Assembly: GCA_947561715.1 (NCBI GenBank)
Contig: OX387199.1
Span: 3,291,001-3,355,000 of the forward strand
Reading direction: 5' to 3'
Origin: Ascidia mentula
Taxonomy: Eukaryota > Chordata > Ascidiacea > Phlebobranchia > Ascidiidae
Length of the DNA stretch: 64,000 bases
Both the position numbers and the translations under genes were made by a program. The notes beneath the pieces are model-generated. The model was given only the letters and a program-made list of their open reading frames with translations, did not search any database and had not been told where the DNA came from. The first letter of the stretch is position 1. The number at the start of each line of letters is the position of its first letter. Below, piece after piece: positions 12,201-24,700 of the stretch.

Positions 12201-13964
12201 ATGGGATTGGAAGCCACGTAATCCGCAATTAAACAACCAGATCATTTTGTTACCTGCATAAATTCCCTGCATCGACCAAAGGCCCTTTCAATTTTCTTTT
12301 ACCACACCGGGATTCGAACCCTGGTTCTCCAGGACATGATCTAACTTACTTAGTATATGTCGAGGGTACTGACCGATCAGCCAAAATGATTTGTTTTAAA
12401 GAACTCAAGATCGTGCAACCGCGCCACCTAGTGAGAATCCATCGCAAACGGAAAGAGCAAATTCCAGCATCCGGAGCGTAAACCATGTTGGAAATCCGTT
12501 TCTGAACGCTCTCAGCGCCGGAAAACTGAACGAGACGGCGATGAATGCCTTGAACGAAGTGATCGCCAGATCGGTTACTTCATCACCTTTCAAACACATG
12601 GAAGCACCAGAACAGGTTGGTTTACTGTGTAAGATATGTATTGAGACAACCAATTGCACAACTGGTATGGCGTCACTGATTAAGTATCGTCGTTGAGATA
12701 CTCCCGCTCCATTTTATAATAAAAGGAAACGTTTTTTTATGTGTGTCTGCAGCTTTCACTCCTGCACAGCAACTGGCAGTCGGTACTCTTGCTTGTGATC
12801 AGCGAAAACTCTACAGCTCCGGATTTTCCGACGCTGATGCAAGGGATTTGTTACAATCAGAGCAAAGCCGGTACGTAATTTTTTGTCATAACAAGTTTTG
12901 TGCTTTAGGATGCACGTCCAAAACTAATTAGCGTAGCTATTAATGAAAATACGCATTAAACCGCTTGGAAGAACCTTTGTATACACAAGCGTATTGTGAT
13001 GTTTCGTATTTTTGGGATACGACTATTTTTTGCCATTTCGAAATCGCATACGATTAAATACCACTCTATAACCAAATGTATTCCTATAATGTTAACCTAT
13101 CATTTATTCACAGAAGTTGAGAGCGGGGATACAGACGAACTCAACGACGTCACCCAGCGGTTGTACGACACGATATCGAGGTGCATCCGAGCGAGATTGG
13201 ACAAAACTGAGAGAGATTTCATTGCAAGTTTGGCGCTGATCGGTACGAAATCAACCAACAAATAACACAGATACCAGTGGGCACTAAACTTATAACCAGC
13301 AATATTAAGAACATCTCCAAGTGGCAATGATTTCGCATCAGTTTATGACCATTTTTGTATATTTTTTGACAGGAGAAAATGGAGCACATGAAAATGAGAG
13401 AGTTAAGTTAAAAGACTCGTTCGAGTCGTACTTGAGGATGAAATCCAACGATCAGTGTGACGTGGAAGTCAGGTAAGCTGATACTTTCTATTTAATTCAA
13501 CTGCTTTGTTTTCTCCATGTTTCTTGTTACAATTGATGGAATGTCAAACGATTAGCATTGGTTTCTCAATTAGTTTAGAAGCAACAAAAAATACATGTTG
13601 AATTAAAAACCAAAGGAGTACCAATAAGTATAGGAATGTGTTCTGTTGATATCGACACAAAACACACCATAATCATCATGAAACCATCGTGTGTCATCCT
13701 AATCATGTCGCGTAATTAAATGTGTCACTGGTACACAATATTTTTTGGTATAAACAACAAACCCAAAAATTCGATTGAACATCGCTTCATACAATTAACG
13801 GGACACGTGTTTGCAGACAAGTGGTCACGTCCGACGTCGTACGCAGCATTCAAGAAAGCGACCAAACCGACGTCATGCAGCTTTTCGTGCAGCAGGCGAC
13901 TAACCCTGAGTTCATCAACAAGTTTATAGAGGCCATGCATGCCAAGCTGAGTGAGCCGCTGTGA
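9234..13964 (+). CDS. NR2E-family nuclear receptor (TLX/tailless-like)
   Basis: A transcription factor of the tailless/PNR group, in other animals active in eye and forebrain progenitors. Exons: 9234-9330, 9797-9930, 10288-10395, 10668-10809, 11091-11279, 11631-11856, 12402-12615, 12753-12870, 13114-13242, 13373-13472, 13817-13964 (TGA); all phases join, giving about 536 residues. The DNA-binding domain (residues ~36-115) has [20 protein letters not shown] with P-box CDGCSG as in TLX (PNR has CNGCSG), [14 protein letters not shown], and CRACRLKRC followed by HERGPR. A long S/T/P/Q-rich hinge (residues ~120-260) follows. The ligand-binding domain is very diverged but alignable: [16 protein letters not shown] matches the helix 4-5 region, [18 protein letters not shown] the helix 7-8 region, and VVRSI...[13 protein letters not shown] the C-terminal helices. 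A tRNA-like sequence abuts the exon-7 acceptor. A polyadenylation signal follows at 14253. The exact NR2E subgroup is uncertain. Confidence 0.88.
12301..12385 (-). repeat. tRNA-like sequence (tRNA pseudogene or SINE head) in an NR2E intron
   Basis: On the minus strand the segment begins with TGGCTGATCGGTCAG, close to a pol III A box, and ends with GGGTTCGAATCCCGG, a good B box with a TΨC-like hairpin. The spacing, with a long middle, resembles class II (Leu/Ser type) tRNAs. The acceptor ends do not pair convincingly, so a working tRNA is unlikely. It ends about 16 bp before the NR2E exon-7 acceptor. Confidence 0.45.
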
Positions 13965-16596
13965 GGTGCAGCGCTACAAATGTGACAACTTTTAGAGCAG
14001 AATGTTTTCGGCAGATGCATTTCCGATGGCTGTATGTGTCTCTTGTGTTCTTTGTGTTCTAGTTATTTGTTTTCGCTGGAGGTTGGTAAACATGGTTCTG
14101 CCTAATATTTAAATGTAAAGAAGAAATGCATGTAAATGTGGCTGACTGTCGATCTATTTTGCATCAGTAAACTATTGGATATAGTTGCATGTTTCCGGTC
14201 AAAAATGATTTATTGGGTGTATTTTTTGGCACCATATGGCGCTGACTGTAATAATAAAATCCGCATTGCATATATTGTGCACATCAATATTCGAGATAGA
14301 TAAACAGAGTTATCATATCTCAGATTTTTGCATTTTATAAAGCAGTGTTTTAGAAAAAGCAAATGTGCTCATTTCTAAAAAACGTGCTTATCTTATAGCT
14401 ATCGCTTCCAAGCGTGCTTATTTGTTCAGAAAATACGAAAGATTGATAATATTCTCAAAATCGGACGTAAATTGTAAATTGAGCGCAAATTGTTTCCTCT
14501 GGGTTGCCTGTCAACAACAAAAGTGAAAATTTTAGAGCGGGAAATTGTAGAGTTTTCCGTTTCGTCCAAACAAACAAAACAATGATTGCGTTTTCAGCAC
14601 AGATTAGGGCCAGTTAATTAGGTCGTTCGGTTGGCATTGGGTATGTTTTTTCTATTACAGTGCTAACAGCATTGGCATTGACTTTGGAAAGATGTAGCCT
14701 ACGTGAGAAAACAGTCATTTATGTAGATGTGTAAGGTTATACGATGCCAATACTTCAGGAAGATTTCAACAAAACCTTATGAAAGGGACAACGAATGTAC
14801 ACTAAGCGACACTGCAACGTCTTGAGCCTTGGGGCTGAAATTTGGCAAACTCCTTTCTTATGGTTTTGAAATAAATCAAACTTACAATTTTAATCTTACC
14901 AAGTGCCACGCAGTATGGAGACACAAGGCAGGCAACGTTAACTTTGTTTCATATATATGAAGCTTAAGTGACAACCGATGGAAATAGAATGCCAGGCAGA
15001 GCACTTGCAAAAGCAAACGATGGTGATTTGCGTCACTCAAATACATGGACAAAACTCGCGACATGGTATCGCAGTACTGACACACAACACAACAACCAAT
15101 TATGCTTCAGTGACAAAACAATGTGACCTTTATGCATTAACTAGTTTTGTTAATTATAAAGGTCAGATGACAAACAATATTCAAGCAAACTGCAGGCATA
15201 AACCAGGTAAGGAACTACAGTAATTTTCCTTACTTTTGATGCGCTTTATTTTGAGTCAAGTTGTTATATTACATAAAGATTCGGTCTTATTACCAGCAAG
15301 AATAAGACAAAGCATAAATAACGTAAAGGTCCAACTGTCGAACTTTTTGACCTAAGTGCCCAAAATATAAGTAACAAATGTTGTCTGTCTCGAGTGATGA
15401 AACGTCTTTCTAATTCCAAAAACTTCCCAGTTGGCAAATAGTCTTTCGTGCCGGTTTATTTGTTCAGACTGCAGCATGAAAAAAAAAATCGATTGCCGCT
15501 TCCACTCTACATAAGTTAACAGTCACCGTGTGCGTGCTGCCACTGAAACGTGCACCAAACAGGGAGTTTGCCGTAAACCGAACTCCAAGACTTCGACATA
15601 AAGAAAGTTCGCTCGTTTTTGCTATGATGCGAAAAAAGGTGGACACATATATTTTTATGTTCAATTTCAATCAGTATGGTGTTACCTGTAAACGTCGTTG
15701 TTTAAAGGGCTCACTTTCTCTCTTAATTTTGGTGGCCCCTGCGGTGTATACGTGACACGACACACAGTTGTTATAGAGCGCCTGCCCTACTTTATACGTT
15801 TTATTACGTATTGTTTGTCACACGCGGGATGGCTTTTGCCGGATATGCTGTGACTGGTCAGTCAGTAGGCGGTCTGCTTCCAATCTAACTGTGCTGTTGA
15901 GTAAGTTATTTGCCTCGCTCTGCAGCTACTTAACCAGTGTCATTTATTGCGCAAACAGTCGGAGGTGTGGGTCTAAGTAACGTATGTCACAGTGTAGTAC
16001 GAAAGGATGTTTGTTTAGAAGATGTTAACAGTGCTTCAGGTCAGCAAAGACCAATACGTTTGACAACCATCGAAATACTGTGCAGCAGGGATTTTGTTTT
16101 GTGTCGATACAATGGACTGGTATCCAGCGTGCAGCCCCGAGCAATAAATCTATTTCAGTTCAGACATGATCACGAATATCACTTATAAATTCACCAGAAA
16201 ATGATTTGGAACATGGACAAATGCGAATACTGTCTGCAGCTTGTTTGAATCTCGTTAATAGTCCGACTACCTTGACTGCACATAATGAAGTGTTTGTTGG
16301 CGTAGAAGTGTGGTCAGTACAGGTTGATAGGCTTTAAAGCACAGCAACAACTCAAGATTATTAATTTGCTGAGTCATTGTTTGGCCGATCTTTAAGCGGC
16401 TAAAAATAAAGACCTGTTTACAAGTCCCGCGTCGCTCAACCGTGATGAATGTGTTTAAAGGTGCACTGTAGAATGACGAACACTACAAAGCCTGGTGTTA
16501 TGTTCGCTTTAGCGGCCAGTGCGTTTTGTTGATTAAATCCTATTTGTGTTTGTGTTACAGAAGACCATCACAGAAGGATTTTAAAAGTATTAGGAA
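13965..16596. other. Intergenic region between NR2E and carotenoid oxygenase A
   Basis: The left end is the NR2E 3' untranslated region. Beyond it I found no exon chain or repeat family that I can name. The right end should contain the promoter and leader of the carotenoid oxygenase A gene. Confidence 0.5.
14253..14258 (+). promoter_or_regulatory. Polyadenylation signal for NR2E
   Basis: AATAAA lies about 290 bp after the NR2E stop codon and is the first canonical signal there. Confidence 0.45.
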
Positions 16597-19500
16597 ATGA
16601 GTATGGCGGAACAAACACCAGTGGACTTTAGTTTGGGTCGCTTGGTTCCGGCTGAAGAAAAGAAGCCTGTTTCCTGCCATGTTAAAGGTACGACTAACAA
16701 GAATAATGAAGTTTTAAAGAATCATCTTATGTGTAAAGTCAGGCTGGTTATGGCGGTAATTGGTAGTAGACTAAACAAATAGGTTTTCCACCATTTTCTC
16801 CAGTGTGTGTATCTGTAATAAATGTAATGCAACAAAATGTACAGATTTTTTGGAGTTGTTGTGTGCGGATATTGTCATCTCCCAAACCCCAAAATCGTAC
16901 TGTTGTGTGCTATACAATATATTTTCAAGCTTTCAAAACAACTCTACATCAAACTAAAATTTTAACCTTGTACAATATTTGCAACCAAATAAAAACCAAA
17001 CTTCTCGCAAGATATCAAAGCAGATTTTGTTTTAAAGGAACCGTTCCACGGTGGCTAAAAGGGGAGGTGATCAGAAACGGCCCTGGGGAATTTGAACTCG
17101 GCCCCGACAAATTTGTTCATTTGTTCGACGGACCCGCCTTTCTTCATAAGTGAGTCTTGAAAAACTATACTGTGTTGGATATAGGTTGCTTCTGCGGGCT
17201 ATGACTCTTTCAAATAGTAGCAATATTCAATATTTTCTTTCTAAAATCGACCTTTTTTCCAACGCCAATTGTTGTGCGTGACACAGGTGGAAACTTTACA
17301 TTTAAAATTACAATATAAATAATCTCGTGTCAAAACATTTGTATTAAACTGCGTTTCTACAATTTGTAATCGTTCAAATAGTTCACATTTAGGCAGCCAC
17401 CACACATTAGTGACGACGTTTTTTCGCGAAACAAATTTGGATTGAAGTTACTGAGCCACAAAAACCATCTTCAGGCAAAGTGAATCATGTCGATAACTTA
17501 CATTGATGGTAGACATGCGCTCAAATTTCCAGGCGATCTCACTAACGTCAAACTATGAAAATCCTACAGGTTCAGCATAGCCGATGGGAGCGTGACATAC
17601 TCGGGAAAGTTTGTGAAATCGGAAATGTTTAAGACCAACAGAAAGCACAACCGAATTCTGGTTGGCGGATTTGGTACGAAGTCGTACCCAGACCCCTGCA
17701 TGAACATCTTTTCAAGGCAAGTGAACTCCTTCAAATTTAATAAACGATCAAAATCGTTTTAACAACCGTTTTTCTTTCGCTTAGTTGCTGACGAATTATG
17801 TGTAATCGAGAAAATATTAGAAGCTAGCATATTGGTAAAATTAACGTGCGACGTTTAGCATATAAAGACCCTTTCTTCCTTTTTAAGGAAAAAGATTGTA
17901 TTTCTTATTTGAGGGAACAAAACCGTATAATTCCCAACAATCTTTTTGGTCACATCATCGTTTTGGTCAAGTTTGATCACAGAAATTGCGTGACCCATGT
18001 ACTATTTGCAGATTTTTCACCGTCCTCACAACTTCGCCAAAACCCGACAACTGTAATGTGAACATTGCTTCCGTGGGCAACGCTCACTACGCAATCACCG
18101 ACGGCCCGCTCGCCTACCGCTTTGATCCGGAGACTTTGGAGACAAAAAACCTCGTAAATATGACGGATATCCTCAACGTGCCTTTATCCACCGCTCATCC
18201 GCACTATGGTACATTTATTATAGAGCAAGATACTTAGGAAACAAATGCTACAATATTACAAAATATGATATAAGTGCACGTCGTTGGTGATAACTTCATT
18301 TTTACGGGTTATACAAAATACCAATAGGAAGAGTCCATGATTTGGACTACAGTAAGGCGAACCATGAATTTACCAAAACAATGATCAGAATTGTTGCCAC
18401 TTTCTCTGCAGACAGAAACGGCGACTACTTCAACTTCGCCTCGAGCTTTGGTCGCAATTCGTTCTACAATTTGGTGAAGATTCCAGCCAGCAGCATGAAC
18501 AAGGAAGACCCTCTTCAAGATTTGCAGATACACGCTAAAATACCAGTGGACACACCACTAAGCCCTACCTATTATCACAGGTACTGTAAATCTAAATCGA
18601 AACAAACATTTTGGATTCATCGTATCATCAACAGCATTGCAAAGAATAAACCACAAACCTATACATTGTAGCTAGGCGAAAATTTTCTACTATGAAACTG
18701 TTTGTTTTTATGTTGCATACAAGCTCCAGTCTTTACTTGACAAAACTGAAAACGTATTGAGATATATTGGTAAAGGTATTTCGACATTTTTGCAGTTTTG
18801 CCCTCACTGAAAACTACATCGTTTTTCACGATCAACCTTATCGCGTAAACATCCCAAAGTTGTTATGGAAGGTATCGACTTGGCAAGCGGCCATAACGGC
18901 TTTCACATTGGACAAAGAGAAAGAATCATTGGTAAGAAACATACCCGCTACAGTATACTAACATCAACTTAATCACTATCATGAAAAAAGACGTTCTAGC
19001 ATCATTTATGGCACACAACTATACTTAATTCGATAATGCTACTGGGTAAAAATAACAGTAGGAAATCGGTGACTCGAATACAAAACCGCTAACTATCTCA
19101 ATTTTTAGTTCTATGTAATGGAGAAAGCTTCGGGCCAATTGGTGGAGGTTAAATTTGCTGCAAAAGGAGAATTTTGCTTTCACTTCGTGAACGGATTTGA
19201 AACGACTTCAAACGGCAAGAGGTTTTTAATCTTCGACATGTGTTGCGTAATCGATCACGACATGAACGAGGGTCTCTTGTAAGTACAATTGCATAAAACA
19301 CCAAATATAGACAGATGTGTTTAAAAAAAATTTGAAATTTAACTCTACAGTCTTTTGGAAAAAATGAAAAACTTCGTCAAGGAGAAGAAAATTCACACGA
19401 CTTTCAAACGATTCATTCTTCCTTTGGACGCCGATGAAATCACCCCCAAAGGTAAAACGATTACAACACAATACCTAACTTTACAACACAACCTTCCACA

Positions 19501-21086
19501 TGCGGATAGTGGCTTTATTAACAGAGTCGGCGCTACAAACTGCGGGGCCCGATTAGAAACAAGCAATAAGAGGGGCCTGTATTTCACCTAAAAAGAAACC
19601 TCAGTTAAATTTAATATTTCTCCATCGAAGCACAGAACCAGATTTAACAAAATCGGTTAATATTACCTATAGGACCGGCCCTGCACATGAGCACATGCTT
19701 TAATAACCTTTATGGTTATCGGTGCCCATGCCATTCTAATTCTTTTGTATATCGTTTATCTGCGTAGTTGTTTTTTTTGCGCAAAATGCACATGATTTGA
19801 TTTGCTAACGAGAAGCCGAATGAATTTATAACTGGAAGGAATGTATACCTACATGTCTATAGGCAGTTTATGCAATACACAACCACTTAACATGATAGAT
19901 TCAAACGCGTAAAATCAAACCAAGGACATGTTAAAGTTTCGAGCATCAGCAAATAAACCTTGAACATTTTTTTCAGGCGTTAATCTGGTGTCGATTGAGG
20001 GAAGTTCAGCGCAGGCTGAGGTGCGAGAGGACAACTCCGTGTTTTTAACGGCAGAAATATTGACTTCAGACACAGAATTCCCGGGCGATTGCGAACTTCC
20101 ACGTATAAATTACAAGTACAATGGAAGACCTTACAGGCAAGTTGTTTCCTTCTAAATCAGCTTTAAATGAAACTGGTGACAGGGCAAATAATTTCAGCCG
20201 CGATCGCTTTAATAAAAGACCTTTTTGAATGACCTGTCATTTTCATTTGCGATATTAAGCGGTTTTTCCTGCTTTATCAGAAGACGGTTCAACTTGCCAA
20301 ACAAATGTTTTTGTTAGTTCCGCGTTACAACGAAAACCGTTTACAAGTCATAGAATTATTTTCGCCAAAAGCGTTAAACAACTTTTCAGTCACACAACAA
20401 GAAACCTAACTTGGACCAAATTATATGCAATATTTTGATCTTATTCTATTGAATAACTGACAAAACTATTATTCCGCAGATATTTTTACTGCGTATCGGG
20501 TTTTGACGCTGATGGGGGCGGACACCTTCTCAAGTTCGATATTGAGAATAGACAAGGGTCAACATGGAAAGAGGAGGTAACTGGAGTCCCTTGACACTTA
20601 CAGACGATTTTGTTGTAACCAACAAACGTAGTTAACCGTCCACCTATACTCACTCGTAATTAAAAGGTTATGAAATGACCTTTAATATTCGCCCTCGTAC
20701 ACTTGGAACACGACTAAAACTCGCAAAATAAAACACTATGTGGACGCAAAAAAAACATAGTTGCAAGCTCATCAACAGACTTATCCTATTTCAGGGTTGT
20801 ATTCCATCTGAGCCAATCTTCGTGGAACGACCAGGAGCAAATGATGAAGATGATGGAATAATTCTATCAACTGTCATCAACCGAGATCCAAACCAACCTG
20901 TGTTTCTGTTAATTCTTGACGCAAAAGAATTTAAAGAAGTTGCAAGAGCAGAGGTAAGTGTGCAACAACTCCTGTAAAAGTTAATGATCGAAAATCAGTA
21001 CCACCACCCTTAACCGTCAACTTTCTTGTCAGGTCAACACCAAACTGTCGATGTCATTTCATGGGATTTTTAAGACGGACATGTAA
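16597..21086 (+). CDS. Carotenoid oxygenase A (BCO/RPE65 family)
   Basis: Non-heme iron enzyme of the family that cleaves carotenoids to retinal or isomerises retinoids (BCO1, BCO2, RPE65); which reaction applies here cannot be told. Exons: 16597-16687, 17038-17149, 17570-17716, 18012-18208, 18412-18580, 18796-18931, 19109-19278, 19351-19451, 19977-20136, 20480-20576, 20795-20953, 21033-21086 (TAA), all in phase, about 530 residues as usual for the family. The four His ligands of iron are visible in [26 protein letters not shown] and the C-terminal MSFHG. The family motif [14 protein letters not shown] is present (Met replaces Lys), as are [20 protein letters not shown] and [16 protein letters not shown]. 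Two introns (donors at 17717 and 20137) use GC instead of GT. The paralogue B lies 0.66 kb downstream with identical exon structure. Confidence 0.93.
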
Positions 21087-21292
21087 ACTTCAACTACCTC
21101 TTCCGCCGATGCGCTTCTATCCCATGCACACGCACTTTGTACGCCATACACTGCCACAACAAACTGACCTGTCATGTGTTATTGTCACGAGCTAGTGTCA
21201 TGTTCTTCTGTTTGTAAATGGTGCAAAATGCCATTAGCGAGTCAACATACAACACGTGACACCAAAAGCCATCTGCAATATTTAGGCGTGAA

Positions 21293-21298
21293 AATAAA
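21293..21298 (+). promoter_or_regulatory. Polyadenylation signal for carotenoid oxygenase A
   Basis: AATAAA lies about 207 bp past the stop codon, well before the start of the next gene at 21745. Confidence 0.4.
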
Positions 21299-21744
21299 AA
21301 CGATCAGTTTAATTGTCAATTTATGCACTGTTTTGTATGTTTAAGTGTGAACAATTCAGAAATTTCCGACCAGCGTAATTATGCAGACGTTTAAATCACT
21401 ATTTTGCAGAAAATTAACAGCAATCACAATACATAAGTTCTTGTCAGACGAGTCCAGTCTAGTCTACACAAGTAATGTGCCTGGCTGGTTTATATTTCAC
21501 AAAAGTGGTATTTCAATAGACAAAACCTTCGCGCACGAAGTGAAAGGCCGCACGTACAGTTGGAGGGTAACGCCTATATCAGACAATCAGCTGACATGTT
21601 TACATTATACGGTGACGCACATAAAAATAAACAGGTAGTGAGCTACCTACAGTAGATTTTAGCACGGAAACGCGAACAAAGGCCTGCACGACAAGACAGG
21701 CGACCAACAGCACTATTGTTTTGTAGAGCGGCCGAAAGGTAGTA

Positions 21745-24700
21745 ATGGATAAACAAGAACAAAAAGGGGTTAATTTTGCATTAGGGCGACTGGTTGGGTC
21801 GGAGGAAAAAGATTCGGTCCAGTGTTTAATCAAAGGTAAGTTTATCAAACCCACTAAAAAATTTCTCAAATTTAAAAGAAAGCTAAGTTATTAAAACAAA
21901 AAAGTGCCATGATATTCGTTGTATGATTTTGGTGGCACACGGGTCAACAGCACTTTTCATTACAAAGCAGTTAATTTGGCCACGATGGACTTGCATGTTT
22001 ACACAAAGGATCGTACCCGCTGTCACCACCAACGCCAAAGTTAAATATTCCGTTCACGGCCAGTTTACGATCTGGTTCATTGCTACGGTCGCCAGCTACA
22101 CTCTATGTACACTGTTGTTTGCAGTTTCGAAGTTAATAAATAACCTATATTTCCAAACTGAAGTAAAGTGGCAACTACAGGCATAACCATAACCTGTCGA
22201 TTAAACCGCCTAAAACCTGTTATATATTCCAAATTATGCAATAAAAAATTACCTCTACAGAGGGCATTTGCTGTGCTGTGTTGGCTTTTAAGGTACTGTT
22301 CCACCATGGTTGAAGGGAGAAGTGACAAGAAATGGGCCGGGGGAATTCGAAGTCGGTCCAGACAAGTTCGTCCACCTTTTCGACGGACATGCATTCATTC
22401 ACAAGTATGTAAATTTAACATTCAAGAAGGTCAATGTGCTCTAAACTTTCCACCAAAAGCAGCTATTTTAGGTTTATACAACATATACAATAAGACAACA
22501 TGTTACGCAAAATCGCATCTTAATAAAGTGTTAATTTCGCTTGCAGATTTAGCATCGTGGGTGGACAAGTTACCTACACAGCCAAGTTCGTCAAGTCCGA
22601 AATGTTTCTGACAAATCACAAGCACGACCGCATATTGGTCGGCGGTTTCGGTACCAAGTCTTACCCGGACCCGTGCAAGAATATTTTTTCCAGGTAAAAT
22701 AAATACTCTTTTCTTGAACAGTAACGAAACATTTCCACGTTTGAAAAGAAGACAACAAGCAGGTGGGCGGTCGCCCTAACCGTTCCCGCCTGGATCCCAC
22801 CATGCATGCTGGCAAGACGCGTACAAACCAACCAACTAAAATTTTGGTACTTTTAGGTTTTTCACTGTTCTTACGTCATCACCGAAACCTGACAACTGCA
22901 ACGTGAACATAGCCACGCTGGGCAACGCGCATTACGCAATCACTGATGGTGGGCTGGCATACCGCATAGACCCTGAGACATTGGACACAAAACAAATGGT
23001 GGACATGGTGGAAATACTCAACGTTCCTATGAGCTCCGCCCATCCACACTACGGTAGGATGTTTCAGTGAGTTTGACATAGTCATTATCGTTAGAAAGGT
23101 ATAGTGCAGTGCTTCTCAACCAGTGGGTCGCGAAGCATTTCTAAATGTTACAGTTTTCTATTAGATCACGTTTGGTCATATCTCATTGTGCATGGGACGC
23201 ACAATAAAACTTACATTAAAAGTTGAGTCGCGAACTAAAAAAGGTTGGGAAGCACTGGTATAGTGTAAGGGTTTTTGCCTACTCTATTTTGTCAGATAAC
23301 TCTTAACTGTGCTTCAATGGCGCCAACGCGTATTTGCAGATCCAAAATCTGTCGAATTGTCTCTCTGCTGGTTCCACCAGCAAATAGTTGAATCCGAACA
23401 AATGTGGGAATTAATCCCAAGCCGGCGAGTAGCTTGTCGAGTCTCAGTAATAATAGCAGCGTCTTGCCACCGAATGAAATGACAAACATGGAATAGAATC
23501 AAGCCCGATGTACCGAGCCGTATAGAACTGAACCATTCAGAACCGAATTAATAACTGCATATGAGTAATTATGATTGGACTATTGAAATCCTATTGGTTA
23601 ATTTTGCGACGTGATGATATCCAACATTTGGGATAATATAATGCAAGAACAAGCATACAAGATAATATAAACCTGTGAGTAACGGTGTTCAGAAAAGTAG
23701 CGCAGTAGATCGTAAAGCGGAAACTGTGATTCACGTCAACGGAAGACAAACGGGTTCTATTTGTGCGAAATTGGTGGTAAACAAAACCTGCAGCGCGTTC
23801 GGCAATCTTTTTAACTGTGCAAACGTCATGACGTAACATTATTCCGGGGGGTTACCATGGGCTGCTGGTACAATATCAAAGAAACAGAGAATGCGTATAG
23901 CAAAGAATATTTTTTCCTGATGAAAAAAATGAAACAGGGCTTTGGAATGTTTGGTTATGGTTCGACATTTTTAATACACGTCACTTTGTTTTGTCGAATA
24001 TGACCAATTTTCAACAACGTATTAACGCCCATCAAACTGTTACTCGTGCCCAAAAGCGATGTTTGAGGATATTCTGGGATCGGATTTAATAGGTCAAGAG
24101 CGATTTCACCGTGCAGTCTCCCATTTTAAACTTTAATGTTCACGAAGACGAAAACGGTGACTACTACAACTTTGCAACGAGCTTTGGTCGCAAGTCTTTC
24201 TACAATGTGGTGAAGGTTCCAGCCAGCAGCATGAACAAGGAAGACCCACTTCAAGATTTACAGATACACGCTAAAATACCAGTGGACACTCCTCTAAGTC
24301 CAACCTACCATCATAGGTACGACAAATTTACATCTACATTCTTGATGGATTATGAATCTGATACCTGGTGGTCACAACCTATTTTTAGTTTTCATATTTT
24401 TCCGTCTTCATATTTTTTGAACAAAAACTTTGATCGGTCATAGAAACATAGTGCAACGAAATAAGTTAAAACGACGAAGATGATTTAACGGTATACCGAA
24501 AGTGTAACGAAACGACATGTCGCACCGCCGATAGAACAGATGTAGAGATTAACAATTATCGTTGACATTTACTTATTTGTTTAAAACAACAATAATTGAA
24601 ATATTATTTTAATTTCACGTGAGGGTTATGGTGTTCACTAAACATGCCAAGTGCATGTCGAACTTTAAAAATTACACATACCAATTTTTTTTTGCTTACT

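Noticed and set aside
18342..18411. An earlier acceptor (18330) giving about 27 extra residues in carotenoid oxygenase A
   Set aside because: The acceptor TCTCTGCAG at 18411 gives the family-conserved HPHYD join, and the exon length then equals that of gene B.
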